Shown: positions 16,440 to 24,674, numbered from the stretch's first letter. The stretch: DNA of 64,000 nucleotides from Pseudomonas arsenicoxydans (GCF_006438915.1 NZ_RCZE01000005.1:124001-188000), one strand, 5' to 3'. A program made the numbers and translations. The notes: generated by a model not told the origin, from the sequence alone.

Positions 16440-16682
16440 TGGTTTTTCCCTTTTGAGTTAATCAAGGCATCGGTACGGGTGTAAAAAACGCCGTTGGCTC
16501 CTTAGGCGGGGACGGCCGAGGAATTGCCGCATCGGTCAGCCCGTAACAGTAAAAAATTCTCATACCGCAACTAAAAGGTAGGCTAATAAAGCTGTATCCA
16601 CCGACATTGTTGGTGCCGCAGACGCAATAGCTAAACGACGGCATCATTACTGGCCCTCACGCTATATAGTTTTGTATATTGC
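16440..16682. other. Junction interval with no secure gene
   Basis: 243 bases between the secreted protein and the truncated TetR gene. A 61-codon minus-strand frame (16462-16647) has no ribosome site or known features. This interval probably contains the break that removed the TetR gene's 5' end. Confidence 0.4.
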
Positions 16683-17045
16683 GAAGCCCAATTCCCGCAC
16701 ATTGCCAAGGTGTTCAGTGGTGATCTGCTGCTGGGCGCCCGGCAATTGCCCGAGGAGTGCCGGGACCTGCTGTATGCCGAGGCGCAACGCAATGTGAAGT
16801 GCCTGAGTAGCTGGATTGATCGCGGACTGTTGGCGCCGGTGGACCCGGAGCATTTAATGCTGTTCATCTGGTCGGCGACCCGCACCTACACCAATCTGGG
16901 CTGGCAGATGGCGCACATCACCGGGCAGCAGACGCCGCAGGATGAGGATTACGCGATGGCGGCGGCGACCATCACGCGGCTGGTGTTGGGGGGTGTGGTG
17001 CCGGAGGTTGCGCGGTCGCCGAGGAAGTTGATGTTTGTGACGTGA
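16683..17045 (+). pseudogene. 5'-truncated TetR-family regulator (RutR-like C-terminal part)
   Basis: The frame resembling a TetR ligand-binding C-terminus starts at about 16683 (EAQFPHIAKVFSGDLLLGARQLP) and runs to TGA at 17043-17045, about 120 residues. The helix-turn-helix N-terminus is absent. The frame continues upstream without a start or the expected DNA-binding sequence, so the gene was cut at about 16.66 kb. Features such as SWIDRGLLAPVDPEHLMLFIW and the final LVLGG match the YcdC/RutR type. It is probably non-functional. It sits at the right edge of the islet, beside the direct repeat. Confidence 0.65.
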
Positions 17046-17089
17046 GCGCTGGCGGGCGCTGTGCAGCCTGAAGCGTACAGGCCTCAGGG

Positions 17090-17115
17090 CTGACAGTGGC
17101 TTCAGATGCGGATTT
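17090..17115 (+). repeat. 26-bp direct repeat, right copy (islet boundary)
   Basis: 25/26 identical to 13001-13026. It covers the last codons and stop of the convergent cysteine-hydrolase gene (stop at 17102-17104 on the minus strand). A gene-end overlap of this kind is typical of a site-specific insertion target, though no integrase is present. Confidence 0.7.
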
Positions 17116-17635
17116 CAGCCGCTGGCTTCACATCGATCCGGGCCATCGGGCCGGTCAGGTGCGCCAGTATCTCGTTGTGCTCGGCGATGATGTCTTCGGC
17201 GCTGAGGTTACCGTTGTTGACGGTGGAGTGCGCGTCCGCCGCCAGTTCCACGTCGTAACCCAGTTTCAGTGCCTGGCGCACGGTTGCGTTGACGCAGTAG
17301 TCGGTTTGCAGCCCACAGATGATCAGGCGCTCGAAGTCTTCTCTCGGCAGCAGCTTTTCCAGATTGGTTTGGTAGAACGAATCCGCGGTGGTTTTGCGTA
17401 CGTAATGATCCGTGGGCTCGGTGTCCAGATTATTGGCCAGTTTCCAGCCGTCGGTGCCGTATGCCTGCGGGCTCCCCTCTTCCTCATGCTGTATGAAAAC
17501 GACCGGCACCTTGGCTATCCGGGCTCGGGTGCTGAGGTGGTTGATGCTTTCAATAACGCGGTTGATCTCAAAGCACTCGTACTCGCCAGAGCACAGCGCC
17601 TGCTGGACGTCGATGATTAACAGTGCAGTGGCCAT
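17102..17635 (-). CDS. Cysteine hydrolase, isochorismatase superfamily
   Basis: 177 residues. The Asp-Lys-Cys triad of the family is visible: Asp9 in LLIIDVQQAL, Lys in YVRKTTADSF, and Cys in GLQTDYCVNATVR. The fold is a cytosolic Rossmann-like hydrolase acting on amides or related bonds; substrate unknown. The gene end carries the direct repeat flanking the T6SS islet. Before that insertion this gene may have neighboured the LysR-permease-amidase cluster, so a shared nitrogen-compound pathway is possible but speculative. Confidence 0.82.
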   Translation of the reverse strand: MATALLIIDVQQALCSGEYECFEINRVIESINHLSTRARIAKVPVVFIQHEEEGSPQAYGTDGWKLANNLDTEPTDHYVRKTTADSFYQTNLEKLLPREDFERLIICGLQTDYCVNATVRQALKLGYDVELAADAHSTVNNGNLSAEDIIAEHNEILAHLTGPMARIDVKPAAEIRI

Positions 17636-17663
17636 GATTCGTTCCTTGAAAAATCAATGGATC

Positions 17664-17690
17664 AGGGGACGAACATAGATCCGTCCCCCT
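17664..17690. repeat. Short palindrome GGGGACG...CGTCCCC
   Basis: GGGGACG and CGTCCCC pair around AACATAGATC. The left part, GGGGACGAA, one variable base, then ATAGATCCG, recurs at 15770-15788. It may be a REP-like unit. It lacks a T run, so a terminator role for ggt is uncertain. Confidence 0.45.
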
Positions 17691-17703
17691 TCAAACACAA
17701 CCG

Positions 17704-19431
17704 CTAGTAGCCGAGTGACAACCCGGTGTTGCGACGAGGGTCGTTGGCGCCGTAGTAGCGGTTTTTGCCGACTGGTTTACCTGCCAGCGATGGTGCGCCG
17801 ACCAGGATCGCCTCGACGTGGTTGGCGTCTTGTGGCCCGGCAAACTTATGCCCCCAGCTTTCGAGGATCTTCACCGTGTCCGGGCTGGTGGTGAAGGTCT
17901 CCAGGTTGGTCTCTTCCGGCAGCCATTGCTGGTGGAAACGCGGGGCGTCCACCGCTTCCTGGATGTTCATGCCGTAGTCGATCACGTTGAGCATGGTCAG
18001 CAAGGTGGCGGTAATGATGCGGCTACCGCCGGGGGTGCCGACGACCATCACGACCTTGCCGTCCTTGGTGACGATGGTCGGGCTCATGGACGACAGCGGC
18101 GCCTTGCCGGGTGCGATGGCGTTGGCCTCCCCTTGCACCAGGCCGTACATGTTCGGTACGCCGATTTTCGAGGTGAAGTCGTCCATTTCGTCGTTGAGAA
18201 TGACCCCGGTTTTACTGGCCATGACGCCGGCGCCGAACCAGTCGTTGAGGGTGTAGGTCATCGACACCGCGTTGCCCCATTTGTCGACGATGGAGAAGTG
18301 CGTGGTGTTGCTGCCCTCATGCGGCGCGACGCCGGGTTTGATGTCGCGGGACACGCCGGCTTTATGCGGCTGGATCGCGGCGCGCAGTTTGGCGGCGTAG
18401 TTTTTGTCCAGCAGGTGCGCGATCGGGTTTTTCACGAAATCCGGGTCGCCGAGGTAGCTGTTGCGGTCCACATAGGCGTGGCGCATCGCTTCGATCTGAT
18501 AGTGCATGCCTTGGGCCGAGTGGTACCCCAGGTCTTTCATCGGGTAACCGTCGAGGATGTTCAAGATCTCGCAGATCACCACCCCGCCGGAGCTTGGCGG
18601 CGGTGCCGAGACCACGTGGTAACCGCCATAATCGCACTCGATGGGCGCCAGTTCGCGGGTTTTGTATTTGTCGAGGTCGGCCTGGGTGATGATGCCTTTG
18701 TTGGCCTGGCTGGAGGTGACGATGGCGTCAGCGACCCAGCCTTTATAGAAACCGTCGGCGCCCTTCTCGGAGATTTCCCGCAGGGTCTTGGCCAGGTCCT
18801 TCTGCACCAGTTTTTGCCCGACTTGCATCGGCTCGCCGTTGCTGAGGAAGATCGAGCCGGAGTCCTTCATGTCTTTCTTGAACACGTCCGTGGCGTAGTC
18901 GAGCAAATCGACATCGCCCTGTTCCAGGGCAAACCCGTCCTCGGCCAGTTTGATCGCCGGGGCGATCACTTCCTTGCGCGGCTTGGTGCCGTACTTGCTC
19001 AGGGCCAGCTCCATGCCGGACACGGTGCCTGGCACGCCGACGGCCAAGTAGCCACGGGTACTTAGGTCGGGGACGACATTGCCTTCTTTGTCGAGGTACA
19101 TGTTGGCGGTGGCGGCCAGCGGGGCTTTTTCACGGAAATCGAGGAAGGTCTTGCGCCCGTCCGCCAATTGAATGGTCATGAAACCGCCGCCACCGAGGTT
19201 GCCCGCTGCGGGATAGACCACCGCCAGCGCGTAAGCCACCGCGACGCCGGCATCCACGGCGTTGCCGCCGTTTTTGAGTACGTCGACCCCCACCTGGGAG
19301 GCCAGATGCTGGGCCGTGACCACCATGCCGTTTTCGGCGGCGACGGGGGCTACGGAGGCGGCATGGGCAGTGAGACAGCTAAGTGCCAATGACGTCGCGA
19401 TGAGCGATTTGGCAAAAGATTCGTACTTCAT
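17704..19431 (-). CDS. ggt: Gamma-glutamyltranspeptidase
   Basis: 575 residues from the ATG at 19431. Upstream in-frame ATGs add an implausible sequence before the Sec signal peptide (SLIATSLALSCLTAHAA). It is a periplasmic Ntn-hydrolase that cleaves and transfers the gamma-glutamyl group of glutathione. The precursor self-cleaves before the nucleophile Thr377 (NTTHFSIVD), giving a large and a small subunit. Other family blocks are GGNAVDAGVA, GNLGGGGFM, PPPSSGG, PLSSMSPTIV and GTPGGSRI. Full family length, intact. It is transcribed alone, divergent from ogt. Confidence 0.93.
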   Translation of the reverse strand: MKYESFAKSLIATSLALSCLTAHAASVAPVAAENGMVVTAQHLASQVGVDVLKNGGNAVDAGVAVAYALAVVYPAAGNLGGGGFMTIQLADGRKTFLDFREKAPLAATANMYLDKEGNVVPDLSTRGYLAVGVPGTVSGMELALSKYGTKPRKEVIAPAIKLAEDGFALEQGDVDLLDYATDVFKKDMKDSGSIFLSNGEPMQVGQKLVQKDLAKTLREISEKGADGFYKGWVADAIVTSSQANKGIITQADLDKYKTRELAPIECDYGGYHVVSAPPPSSGGVVICEILNILDGYPMKDLGYHSAQGMHYQIEAMRHAYVDRNSYLGDPDFVKNPIAHLLDKNYAAKLRAAIQPHKAGVSRDIKPGVAPHEGSNTTHFSIVDKWGNAVSMTYTLNDWFGAGVMASKTGVILNDEMDDFTSKIGVPNMYGLVQGEANAIAPGKAPLSSMSPTIVTKDGKVVMVVGTPGGSRIITATLLTMLNVIDYGMNIQEAVDAPRFHQQWLPEETNLETFTTSPDTVKILESWGHKFAGPQDANHVEAILVGAPSLAGKPVGKNRYYGANDPRRNTGLSLGY

Positions 19432-19580
19432 GAGTCGGTCTCTTTTTGTTTTTAGGGTCTGAAAAAAGCAGAGAAAACGTTTCAAGAACAGAAGGCAGTA
19501 TGGCTGGGATTACACATTGCGCCTCCCCGTCGAGGCGGTATGCTGAGCCTCTGTTCAGCCCTTCTGCGGAGTCCGCCAGC

Positions 19581-20096
19581 ATGACCTACACCTTCACCAC
19601 CCTGGCGTCTCCGGTCGGCGAACTGAAGCTGGTGGCGAAAGAGGCAAGACTGGCGGCCATCCTCTGGGAAAACGACAAACCGAACCGGGTGCGACTGGGC
19701 CCGATGCACGAAGCGCCGGACAACCCGATCCTGGCGCGCGCCGTTCAGCAGTTGCAGGAATACTTTGCCGGCACCCGAAACCGCTTCGATCTGGAGCTGG
19801 ATTTTGCCGGCACGGATTTTCAGAAGAAGGTGTGGCAGGCCCTGCTGACCATCCCGTTCGGCGAGACGCGCAGCTACAGCCAGATTGCCGAGCAGATCGG
19901 CAACCCGAGCGCGGTTCGGGCGGTGGGCGCAGCGAATGGCAAGAACCCGATCTCGATTGTTGCACCTTGCCATCGGGTGATCGGCGCCTCGGGCAAGCTC
20001 ACCGGGTTTGCCGGCGGGCTGGAGGCGAAAGAACGGTTGCTGACGCTTGAAGGGTGCGAGTGGTCAGGGACCAGCAGAACGGGCGACTTGTTCTGA
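19581..20096 (+). CDS. ogt: Methylated-DNA-protein-cysteine methyltransferase
   Basis: 171 residues from ATG 19581. It removes O6-alkyl groups from guanine in DNA by irreversible transfer to its own Cys. The acceptor motif PCHRVIG is present, preceded by the helix-turn-helix region SQIAEQIGNPSAVRAVGAANGKNP and followed by GFAGGLEAKERLL. The N-terminal domain is short and lacks Ada's Cys-rich activator part, so this is Ogt-type rather than Ada. A repair suicide protein acting in the cytosol. Confidence 0.92.
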   Translation: MTYTFTTLASPVGELKLVAKEARLAAILWENDKPNRVRLGPMHEAPDNPILARAVQQLQEYFAGTRNRFDLELDFAGTDFQKKVWQALLTIPFGETRSYSQIAEQIGNPSAVRAVGAANGKNPISIVAPCHRVIGASGKLTGFAGGLEAKERLLTLEGCEWSGTSRTGDLF

Positions 20097-20115
20097 GCTG
20101 ACTAACCCGAACGTG

Positions 20116-20229
20116 GTGGCGAGGGAGCTTGCTCCCGCTCCAGTGCGCAGCGCTGGCACAAATCTTCGACGATGCCAATGTTTTGGGGGCCGCTTCGCAG
20201 CCCAGCGCGAGCAAGCTCGCTCGCCACAG
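20116..20229. repeat. REP doublet, class GTGGCGAGGG
   Basis: Left unit GTGGCGAGGGAGCTTGCTCC, right unit its inverted and slightly changed copy ending CGCTCGCCAC. It lies between convergent ogt and nudK. Inverted doublets of this kind are REPINs, mobilised by RAYT transposases elsewhere in such genomes. Confidence 0.85.
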
Positions 20230-20246
20230 GGTTCAGGTGTCAACTC

Positions 20247-20840
20247 TCAGGCCGCGGTGAAAATGTTTTTCATCGCCGCGTATTGCAACAGCATGATGGT
20301 TTTGGCGTCGCAGATCTCTCCGCGATAAAACGCTTCAAGTGCCTCGTCGAAGGCCCACTCCAGCACTTCCAGTTCTTCGGTCTCTTCCTCCAGCCCGCCG
20401 CCATCGCTGACTTTCGCCGCGGCGTCGTACTCGGCAATAAAAAAGTGCAGCTTTTCAGTGACCGAGCCGGGGCTCATGTAGGACTCGAAAACTTTCTGTA
20501 CGTGGTGCACGCGGTAGCCGGTTTCTTCCTCGGCTTCGGCGCGGATGCGCTCTTCCGGCGCCGCCCCTTCGAGCAACCCGGCGGCCACTTCAATCAACAA
20601 ACCGTCATGGCCGTTAACGAACACCGGCAAGCGGAACTGGCGGGTCAGCACCACAGTGCGCTTCTCGCGGTTGAACAACAGAATCGCCGCGCCGTTGCCC
20701 CGGTCGTAGACCTCGCGGGTCTGACGTTGCCAGTCACCGTTGTTGCGCTGATAGTCGAAAGTGATTTTCTTCAGCAGGTACCAGTCGTGGGACAACACCT
20801 GGGATTCGATTATGTTGACCCGTTCGGCTGTGTTCACCAT
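20247..20840 (-). CDS. nudK: Nudix hydrolase, GDP-mannose pyrophosphatase type
   Basis: 197 residues from ATG 20840 with an AAGGA site; longer in-frame starts read through a REP sequence. The Nudix box is complete (GLLEGAAPEERIRAEAEEET). The N-terminal part (LSHDWYLLKKITFDYQR) and VVLTRQFRLPVFVNGH are typical of the NudK/ADP-sugar pyrophosphatase group, which cuts GDP-mannose or ADP-sugars to the nucleotide and sugar phosphate. The symbol is assigned from overall resemblance to NudK; ADP-ribose is an alternative substrate. Confidence 0.82.
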   Translation of the reverse strand: MVNTAERVNIIESQVLSHDWYLLKKITFDYQRNNGDWQRQTREVYDRGNGAAILLFNREKRTVVLTRQFRLPVFVNGHDGLLIEVAAGLLEGAAPEERIRAEAEEETGYRVHHVQKVFESYMSPGSVTEKLHFFIAEYDAAAKVSDGGGLEEETEELEVLEWAFDEALEAFYRGEICDAKTIMLLQYAAMKNIFTAA

Positions 20841-20949
20841 GGCACCGCATCCTTTTTCGTGAGAGGCGCCCATGGTAGGCGAAAACGGAAAAGCCCTGCA
20901 TCCCTGGCAATCCTGTCCACCTAAGAAAATCTCGCGGAAAACGGAAACC

Positions 20950-21055
20950 TGTGGCGAGGGAGCTTGCTCCCGTTGGACTGCGCAGCAGTCCCCTTCTTTT
21001 TGGGTGAAGTGGAGGGCCGCTTCGCGCCCCAGCGGGAGCAAGCTCCCTCGCCACA
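20950..21055. repeat. REP doublet, class GTGGCGAGGG
   Basis: TGTGGCGAGGGAGCTTGCTC at the left and GAGCAAGCTCCCTCGCCACA at the right, exact inverted copies about 60 bases apart. It lies between the nudK and hemerythrin genes. Confidence 0.88.
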
Positions 21056-21072
21056 ATAAGGCTCGGAACGCT

Positions 21073-21510
21073 TCAGGACAGCTGCGCCTTGTATTCTTTT
21101 TCGTACTGGCCGGCGAGGGTTTCTTTCTGCTTGTCATCGAGCAGTTTGCCGGCCATCTGGAAGAACTTCTGCTCTTCCTCTTTCAGGTGGTGATGGACCT
21201 TCTCGGCCAGCTTCTTCGCGGTCGCCAGCCACGCCGGGCTGGACATCTCGGTCTCGTCCAGTTCCTCCATCATTTCGTCCATTTCGTGGTGCTCGGCGAT
21301 GGCGTGGCGGCTCAGGTCGACGCCGTTGTCGAACTCCATCAGCGGAATGTAGAAATGGCGCTCCTCGGCGGTTTCGTGGGCCTGGAGCTCGGACTTGAGC
21401 TGTTTGTAAGCCTCGACCCGCTCCGGGGTGTCGCCACTGGTTTTGATCAGCGCATCGGCATAGCTGCGTTGACGCTCGTGACTCTCACGCAAGGCTTCGA
21501 AAATATTCAC
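21073..21510 (-). CDS. Hemerythrin HHE-domain protein
   Basis: 145 residues, all-alpha. His/Glu pattern of a diiron four-helix bundle: SHERQR, HETAEERHFYIPL, AEHHEMDEMMEEL, HHHLKEEEQKFF. Such proteins bind O2, NO or iron in the cytosol, and several are linked to oxidative or nitrosative stress resistance. No partner domain is fused. The gene stands alone, divergent from the GNAT gene at 21641. Confidence 0.88.
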   Translation of the reverse strand: MNIFEALRESHERQRSYADALIKTSGDTPERVEAYKQLKSELQAHETAEERHFYIPLMEFDNGVDLSRHAIAEHHEMDEMMEELDETEMSSPAWLATAKKLAEKVHHHLKEEEQKFFQMAGKLLDDKQKETLAGQYEKEYKAQLS

Positions 21511-21640
21511 GGGGTGTCCTCATTCATTGGCCGCGTTCTGAAATGACGCTCTTTAGGCTAGACATCCGCGCGAGGGCGACGGTTCCACAATTGCCGCGAG
21601 CACGCTAGGCTGCCGGTTCATTGCCATAAGGATGTCGCTC

Positions 21641-22066
21641 ATGACCCTGCGAATCGAAAAATCGCAAAACCCCACGGACGAAGAACGCGAGGCGATTCTC
21701 ACGCCGTTGCGCGCCTACAACGCCGCGCAGGCTGGCCCGGGCAATCCGCAACCGCTGGCGTTGCTGGTGCGCGACGACAAAGGCGAGATTCTCGGCGGGT
21801 TGTATGGCCGGTTCTTTTACCAGTGGTTGTTTATCGAGTTGCTGTCGGTGCCCGAACAAGCCCGGGGACAGGGTTTGGGCTCGAAGCTGATGCAGATGGC
21901 CGAAGACCTGGCGCGAGAAAAGGAATGCGTGGGGATCTGGCTGGACACCTTCGACTTTCAGGCGCCGGAGTTTTACAAACGGCTCGGTTACAGCGAACTG
22001 GGCCAGATTGCCGACTACCCGCCGGGCCACAAACGCCATTTCTTCCAGAAGCGCCTGATCAACTGA
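21641..22066 (+). CDS. GNAT-family N-acetyltransferase
   Basis: 141 residues from the second ATG (21641), because the TAAGGA site is 8 bases upstream of it and overlaps the first ATG at 21632. The acetyl-CoA-binding motif A is clear (SVPEQARGQGLGSKLMQMAED), with a C-terminal FYKRLGYSELGQI. The acceptor substrate is unknown; likely a small molecule or protein N-terminus. A REP doublet follows. Confidence 0.83.
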   Translation: MTLRIEKSQNPTDEEREAILTPLRAYNAAQAGPGNPQPLALLVRDDKGEILGGLYGRFFYQWLFIELLSVPEQARGQGLGSKLMQMAEDLAREKECVGIWLDTFDFQAPEFYKRLGYSELGQIADYPPGHKRHFFQKRLIN

Positions 22067-22093
22067 TCAACACACAACCCTGGAGTGAGCCTT

Positions 22094-22215
22094 TGTGGCG
22101 AGGGGGCTTGCCCCCGTTGGGTCGCGAAGCGGCCCCTGCACTTTTTCAAGCCAACCGAGTCGCCTGGATTTACGACTGCTTCGCAGCCGAACGGGGGCAA
22201 GCCCCCTCGCCACAA
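22094..22215. repeat. REP doublet, class GTGGCGAGGG
   Basis: TGTGGCGAGGGGGCTTGCCC at the left and GGGCAAGCCCCCTCGCCACA at the right, inverted, with GCGAAGCGGCCCC and GCTTCGCAGCC-type internal sequence as in other doublets of this class. Confidence 0.88.
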
Positions 22216-22252
22216 AGGCCCGCTCCCACAGGGGTATTGCGTCAGCCTTGGA

Positions 22253-22603
22253 TCAGAGGCAAGTCGCCAACGCCGCTAAACGGCGCTTGGCCACGAAATC
22301 ATCATGCTGCGCGTAGTAATTGATCACGGTGCCGGACGCATCGGTGGTCACGTCGATAAAGGATTCCGCCGATCGCGTGTAAACGGTCGAACCGCCCTTC
22401 TTGCCCGGCTGCAAATACGCGCCGGCATCGACGCCAAACACTGCCTCGTCCTGCCAGGAAAACTGCACGCACTGGGCCACAACCATTTCCGGCTTGTTCG
22501 AGTTCAGGGTTTTGTACGGGGCCTTGGTGCGAGCATCGTCCATCACCGAGCCCGCGCATCCCGCCAGCAACGTTACGGCCAGCGCCACCATCAGAATTCG
22601 CAT
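22253..22603 (-). CDS. Small lipoprotein of unknown function
   Basis: 116 residues with a lipoprotein signal (MRILMVALAVTLLAGC; lipobox L-L-A-G-C, Cys16). Residue +2 is Ala, so outer-membrane sorting by Lol is expected. The mature part carries VVAQCVQFSWQDEAVFGVDAGAY and ends in Cys-Leu. Two further Cys could pair. No family recognised with confidence. Single gene next to a REP doublet. Confidence 0.7.
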   Translation of the reverse strand: MRILMVALAVTLLAGCAGSVMDDARTKAPYKTLNSNKPEMVVAQCVQFSWQDEAVFGVDAGAYLQPGKKGGSTVYTRSAESFIDVTTDASGTVINYYAQHDDFVAKRRLAALATCL

Positions 22604-22744
22604 TACGTTCGCTCATCAAGAAAAAGCGGACTGTATCACCGTGGCGCGGCGTTTCGTTCTGCTTTACTGCATTTATACCGCGACACCGCGTAACGATTCG
22701 CGCACCCTGTCGCGCCATAAACACCGCCTTTTTCTGGAGACCCC

Positions 22745-22993
22745 ATGACACCCAACGCCGAATTCTACAAACCAACCCCTGAATACGCCGACAAACTGAT
22801 CAGCCAGATTGGCCAGACGCCGTCCTGGATTGCCAAGCGCATCGGCGTCACCGACAAGCGCATTCGTTACATCCTCGACGGCGAACGTACCGTCAAAGGC
22901 GAGACCACGCCGATCAAGATGACCTATACCGAGCAGTTCGCCCTCGAATGCCTGGCCGCCGCGGCCAAGGCCAGCAAGAAACAATCTTCGTAA
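22745..22993 (+). CDS. Small putative helix-turn-helix protein
   Basis: 82 residues. The segment TPSWIAKRIGVTDKRIRYILDGERTVKG has the spacing of a Cro/C1-type helix-turn-helix, so DNA binding is likely. The C-terminus is Ala/Lys-rich. Ribosome site GGAG about 8 bases upstream (TCTGGAGACCCC). A second small gene begins 20 bases later, suggesting a two-gene operon. Regulated target unknown. Confidence 0.65.
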   Translation: MTPNAEFYKPTPEYADKLISQIGQTPSWIAKRIGVTDKRIRYILDGERTVKGETTPIKMTYTEQFALECLAAAAKASKKQSS

Positions 22994-23013
22994 CCCGTAA
23001 TCAAGGAGCGACC

Positions 23014-23343
23014 ATGGCGGCAACCGAACAGCAACACGAGCAGGCGCTGAAGAAGTTTCTCGACGAGCGCCCTGAACTGCGCCACGAACTCGACAACCTC
23101 AACCCGCTGCTGGCCCAGGCCAAAGGCGAGACTGCCGCGCAGTACCGCGACGAGCGACTGCACGAAGCCTTCGAAGCCGAGGCCGAGCGCTTGGGGCTGT
23201 TTGCCTGGGAACTGACGCTGCAACTGACTGCGCTCACGGCGGAGGACTATCAGGCCCAACGCCGGGAAGTGCACAAGGAAGTCGCAGAGATGGCCGGCAT
23301 GGACTGGCTGGACTATTGCGAGTTATACGGGATAGAACCGTAA
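23014..23343 (+). CDS. Small helical hypothetical protein (possibly DUF6388)
   Basis: 109 residues from ATG 23014, which has an AAGGAG site; an earlier in-frame start reads through the previous stop region. Highly charged and helical, with PELRHELDNLNPLLAQAKG, QYRDERLHEAFEAEAERLGLFAWELTLQL and a C-terminal MDWLDYCELYG. Similar short proteins occur in Pseudomonas; the DUF6388 label is tentative, from memory. No signal peptide. It follows the small HTH gene by 20 bases and precedes a membrane-protein gene by 13, so the three may be one operon. Confidence 0.6.
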   Translation: MAATEQQHEQALKKFLDERPELRHELDNLNPLLAQAKGETAAQYRDERLHEAFEAEAERLGLFAWELTLQLTALTAEDYQAQRREVHKEVAEMAGMDWLDYCELYGIEP

Positions 23344-23356
23344 CCCCTGCACAAGG

Positions 23357-24073
23357 ATGCCCGCACAGATGCTGCCTTCCGCCGCCTCAACCCACGCCAG
23401 TCCCGGCCACCTGCACACGCAAAAGTGGCGCGGGCGCATCGGCATGACACTGGTGGCCATGCTCTCGGTTCTTGCCGGCATGACCGACGCCATCGGCTTC
23501 ATGGCCAGCGGCGATTTCGTCTCGTTTATGAGCGGCAACACCACGCGCCTCGCCGTCGCCATCAGCGTCGGCGATCTGGGGCTGACCGGGCGTTTGCTGC
23601 TGCTCGTGGCCACGTTCATCGTCGGCAACGCCTTGGGCATTATCGTCAGCCGCCTCGGCGGGCGACGGGCGCTGCCCTTGATGCTGACCATCGCCGCGCT
23701 GCTGTGCGGGGCTGCCATCTGGCCTTACGACGAACAATTGCCCGCGCTGCTGGCGGCGATCATTGCCATGGGCATGCTCAATGCCGCGGTCGAGGAAGTG
23801 AACGGCCTACCGGTGGGCCTGACCTATGTCACGGGCGCCCTGTCACGCTTCGGACGCGGGTTGGGGCGCTGGATGCTCGGCGAGCGGCGCAATGGCTGGA
23901 GGGTGCAATTGATCCCCTGGACCGGGATGTTCGCCGGGGCGGTCCTTGGGGCGGTGCTGGAACATCATTTGGGGCTTCAGGCGTTGTTTGCCAGTGGGCT
24001 GCTGGCGGGGGTGGTGGGGGTGGTGTCGTTGAAGATTCCGCGGCGGTGGCAGTTGGGGTATATGCCTCGCTGA
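23357..24073 (+). CDS. DUF1275 (YoaK-like) integral membrane protein
   Basis: 238 residues with six hydrophobic segments. The DUF1275 pattern is clear: LSVLAGMTDAIGFMASGDFVSFMSGNTTRLAV, later EEVNGLPVGLTYVTGALSRFGRGLGRWM. Location: inner membrane. Function unknown; transport has been suggested for the family without proof. It lies 13 bases after the small gene at 23014-23343 and is followed by a REP doublet. Confidence 0.82.
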   Translation: MPAQMLPSAASTHASPGHLHTQKWRGRIGMTLVAMLSVLAGMTDAIGFMASGDFVSFMSGNTTRLAVAISVGDLGLTGRLLLLVATFIVGNALGIIVSRLGGRRALPLMLTIAALLCGAAIWPYDEQLPALLAAIIAMGMLNAAVEEVNGLPVGLTYVTGALSRFGRGLGRWMLGERRNGWRVQLIPWTGMFAGAVLGAVLEHHLGLQALFASGLLAGVVGVVSLKIPRRWQLGYMPR

Positions 24074-24096
24074 ATCTGGTGTTGCCTGACAGGCCG

Positions 24097-24193
24097 CCTT
24101 CGCGAGCAAGCCCGCTCCCACATTCGATTTGCGATCAATCATGATTTTGTGATCGACAGAAATCTAATGTGGGAGCGGGCTTGCTCGCGAAGG
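24097..24193. repeat. REP doublet, class TGTGGGAGCGGG
   Basis: Left unit CCTTCGCGAGCAAGCCCGCT continuing CCCACAT; right unit is its inverted copy ATGTGGGAGCGGGCTTGCTC. The two are separated by about 43 bases. Second REP class of the window. Confidence 0.88.
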
Positions 24194-24280
24194 CCGCAAC
24201 TCGGCCCAGAGCGAAAACGCCCTTCGCCGCCCCGCCGATAAAGCTTTATCATGGCCGCAGTTTCGCTGATCGAGTCCGTC

Positions 24281-24673
24281 ATGAAGTTCGCCATCGCGCT
24301 GTTTTCCGCCGCCCATGCGCCCTCCTCGCGCCGCGCCCTGTTGTTTGCCCAGGCTGCGTTGGCCGGTGGGCATGAGATTGTCCGGCTGTTTTTCTATCAG
24401 GACGGCGTCTACAACGCGTCCGCCAGCGTGGTCACCCCGCAAGATGAACTGGACCTGCCCAAGCAATGGCGCGCGTTTGTCAGCGAGCATCAATTGGACG
24501 GCGTGGTGTGTATCGCCGCCGCCCTGCGCCGTGGCGTGTTGAACGAGGAAGAAGCCGGGCGTTATCAGCGTGACGCCGTTGCCGTGGGCGCGCCGTGGGA
24601 ACTGTCTGGCCTCGGCCAGTTGCATGACGCGGTGCAAGACGCGGACCGCTTGATCTGTTTCGGAGGCGCGTGA
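24281..24673 (+). CDS. tusD: Sulfurtransferase TusD
   Basis: 130 residues from ATG 24281 (MKFAIALFSAAHAPSS); the 30-base upstream extension is not family-like. Catalytic Cys is in LDGVVCIAAALRRG. TusD forms a heterohexamer with TusB and TusC, receives sulfur from TusA and hands it to TusE, feeding MnmA (47491-48624 here) for 2-thiouridine at position 34 of Lys/Glu/Gln tRNAs. First gene of tusDCBE, with each following gene abutting or overlapping. Confidence 0.9.
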   Translation: MKFAIALFSAAHAPSSRRALLFAQAALAGGHEIVRLFFYQDGVYNASASVVTPQDELDLPKQWRAFVSEHQLDGVVCIAAALRRGVLNEEEAGRYQRDAVAVGAPWELSGLGQLHDAVQDADRLICFGGA

Positions 24674-24674
24674 G

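Noticed and set aside
16462..16647. 61-codon minus-strand frame
   Set aside because: No ribosome site, no domain, Pro-rich end; it lies in the break region near the truncated TetR gene.
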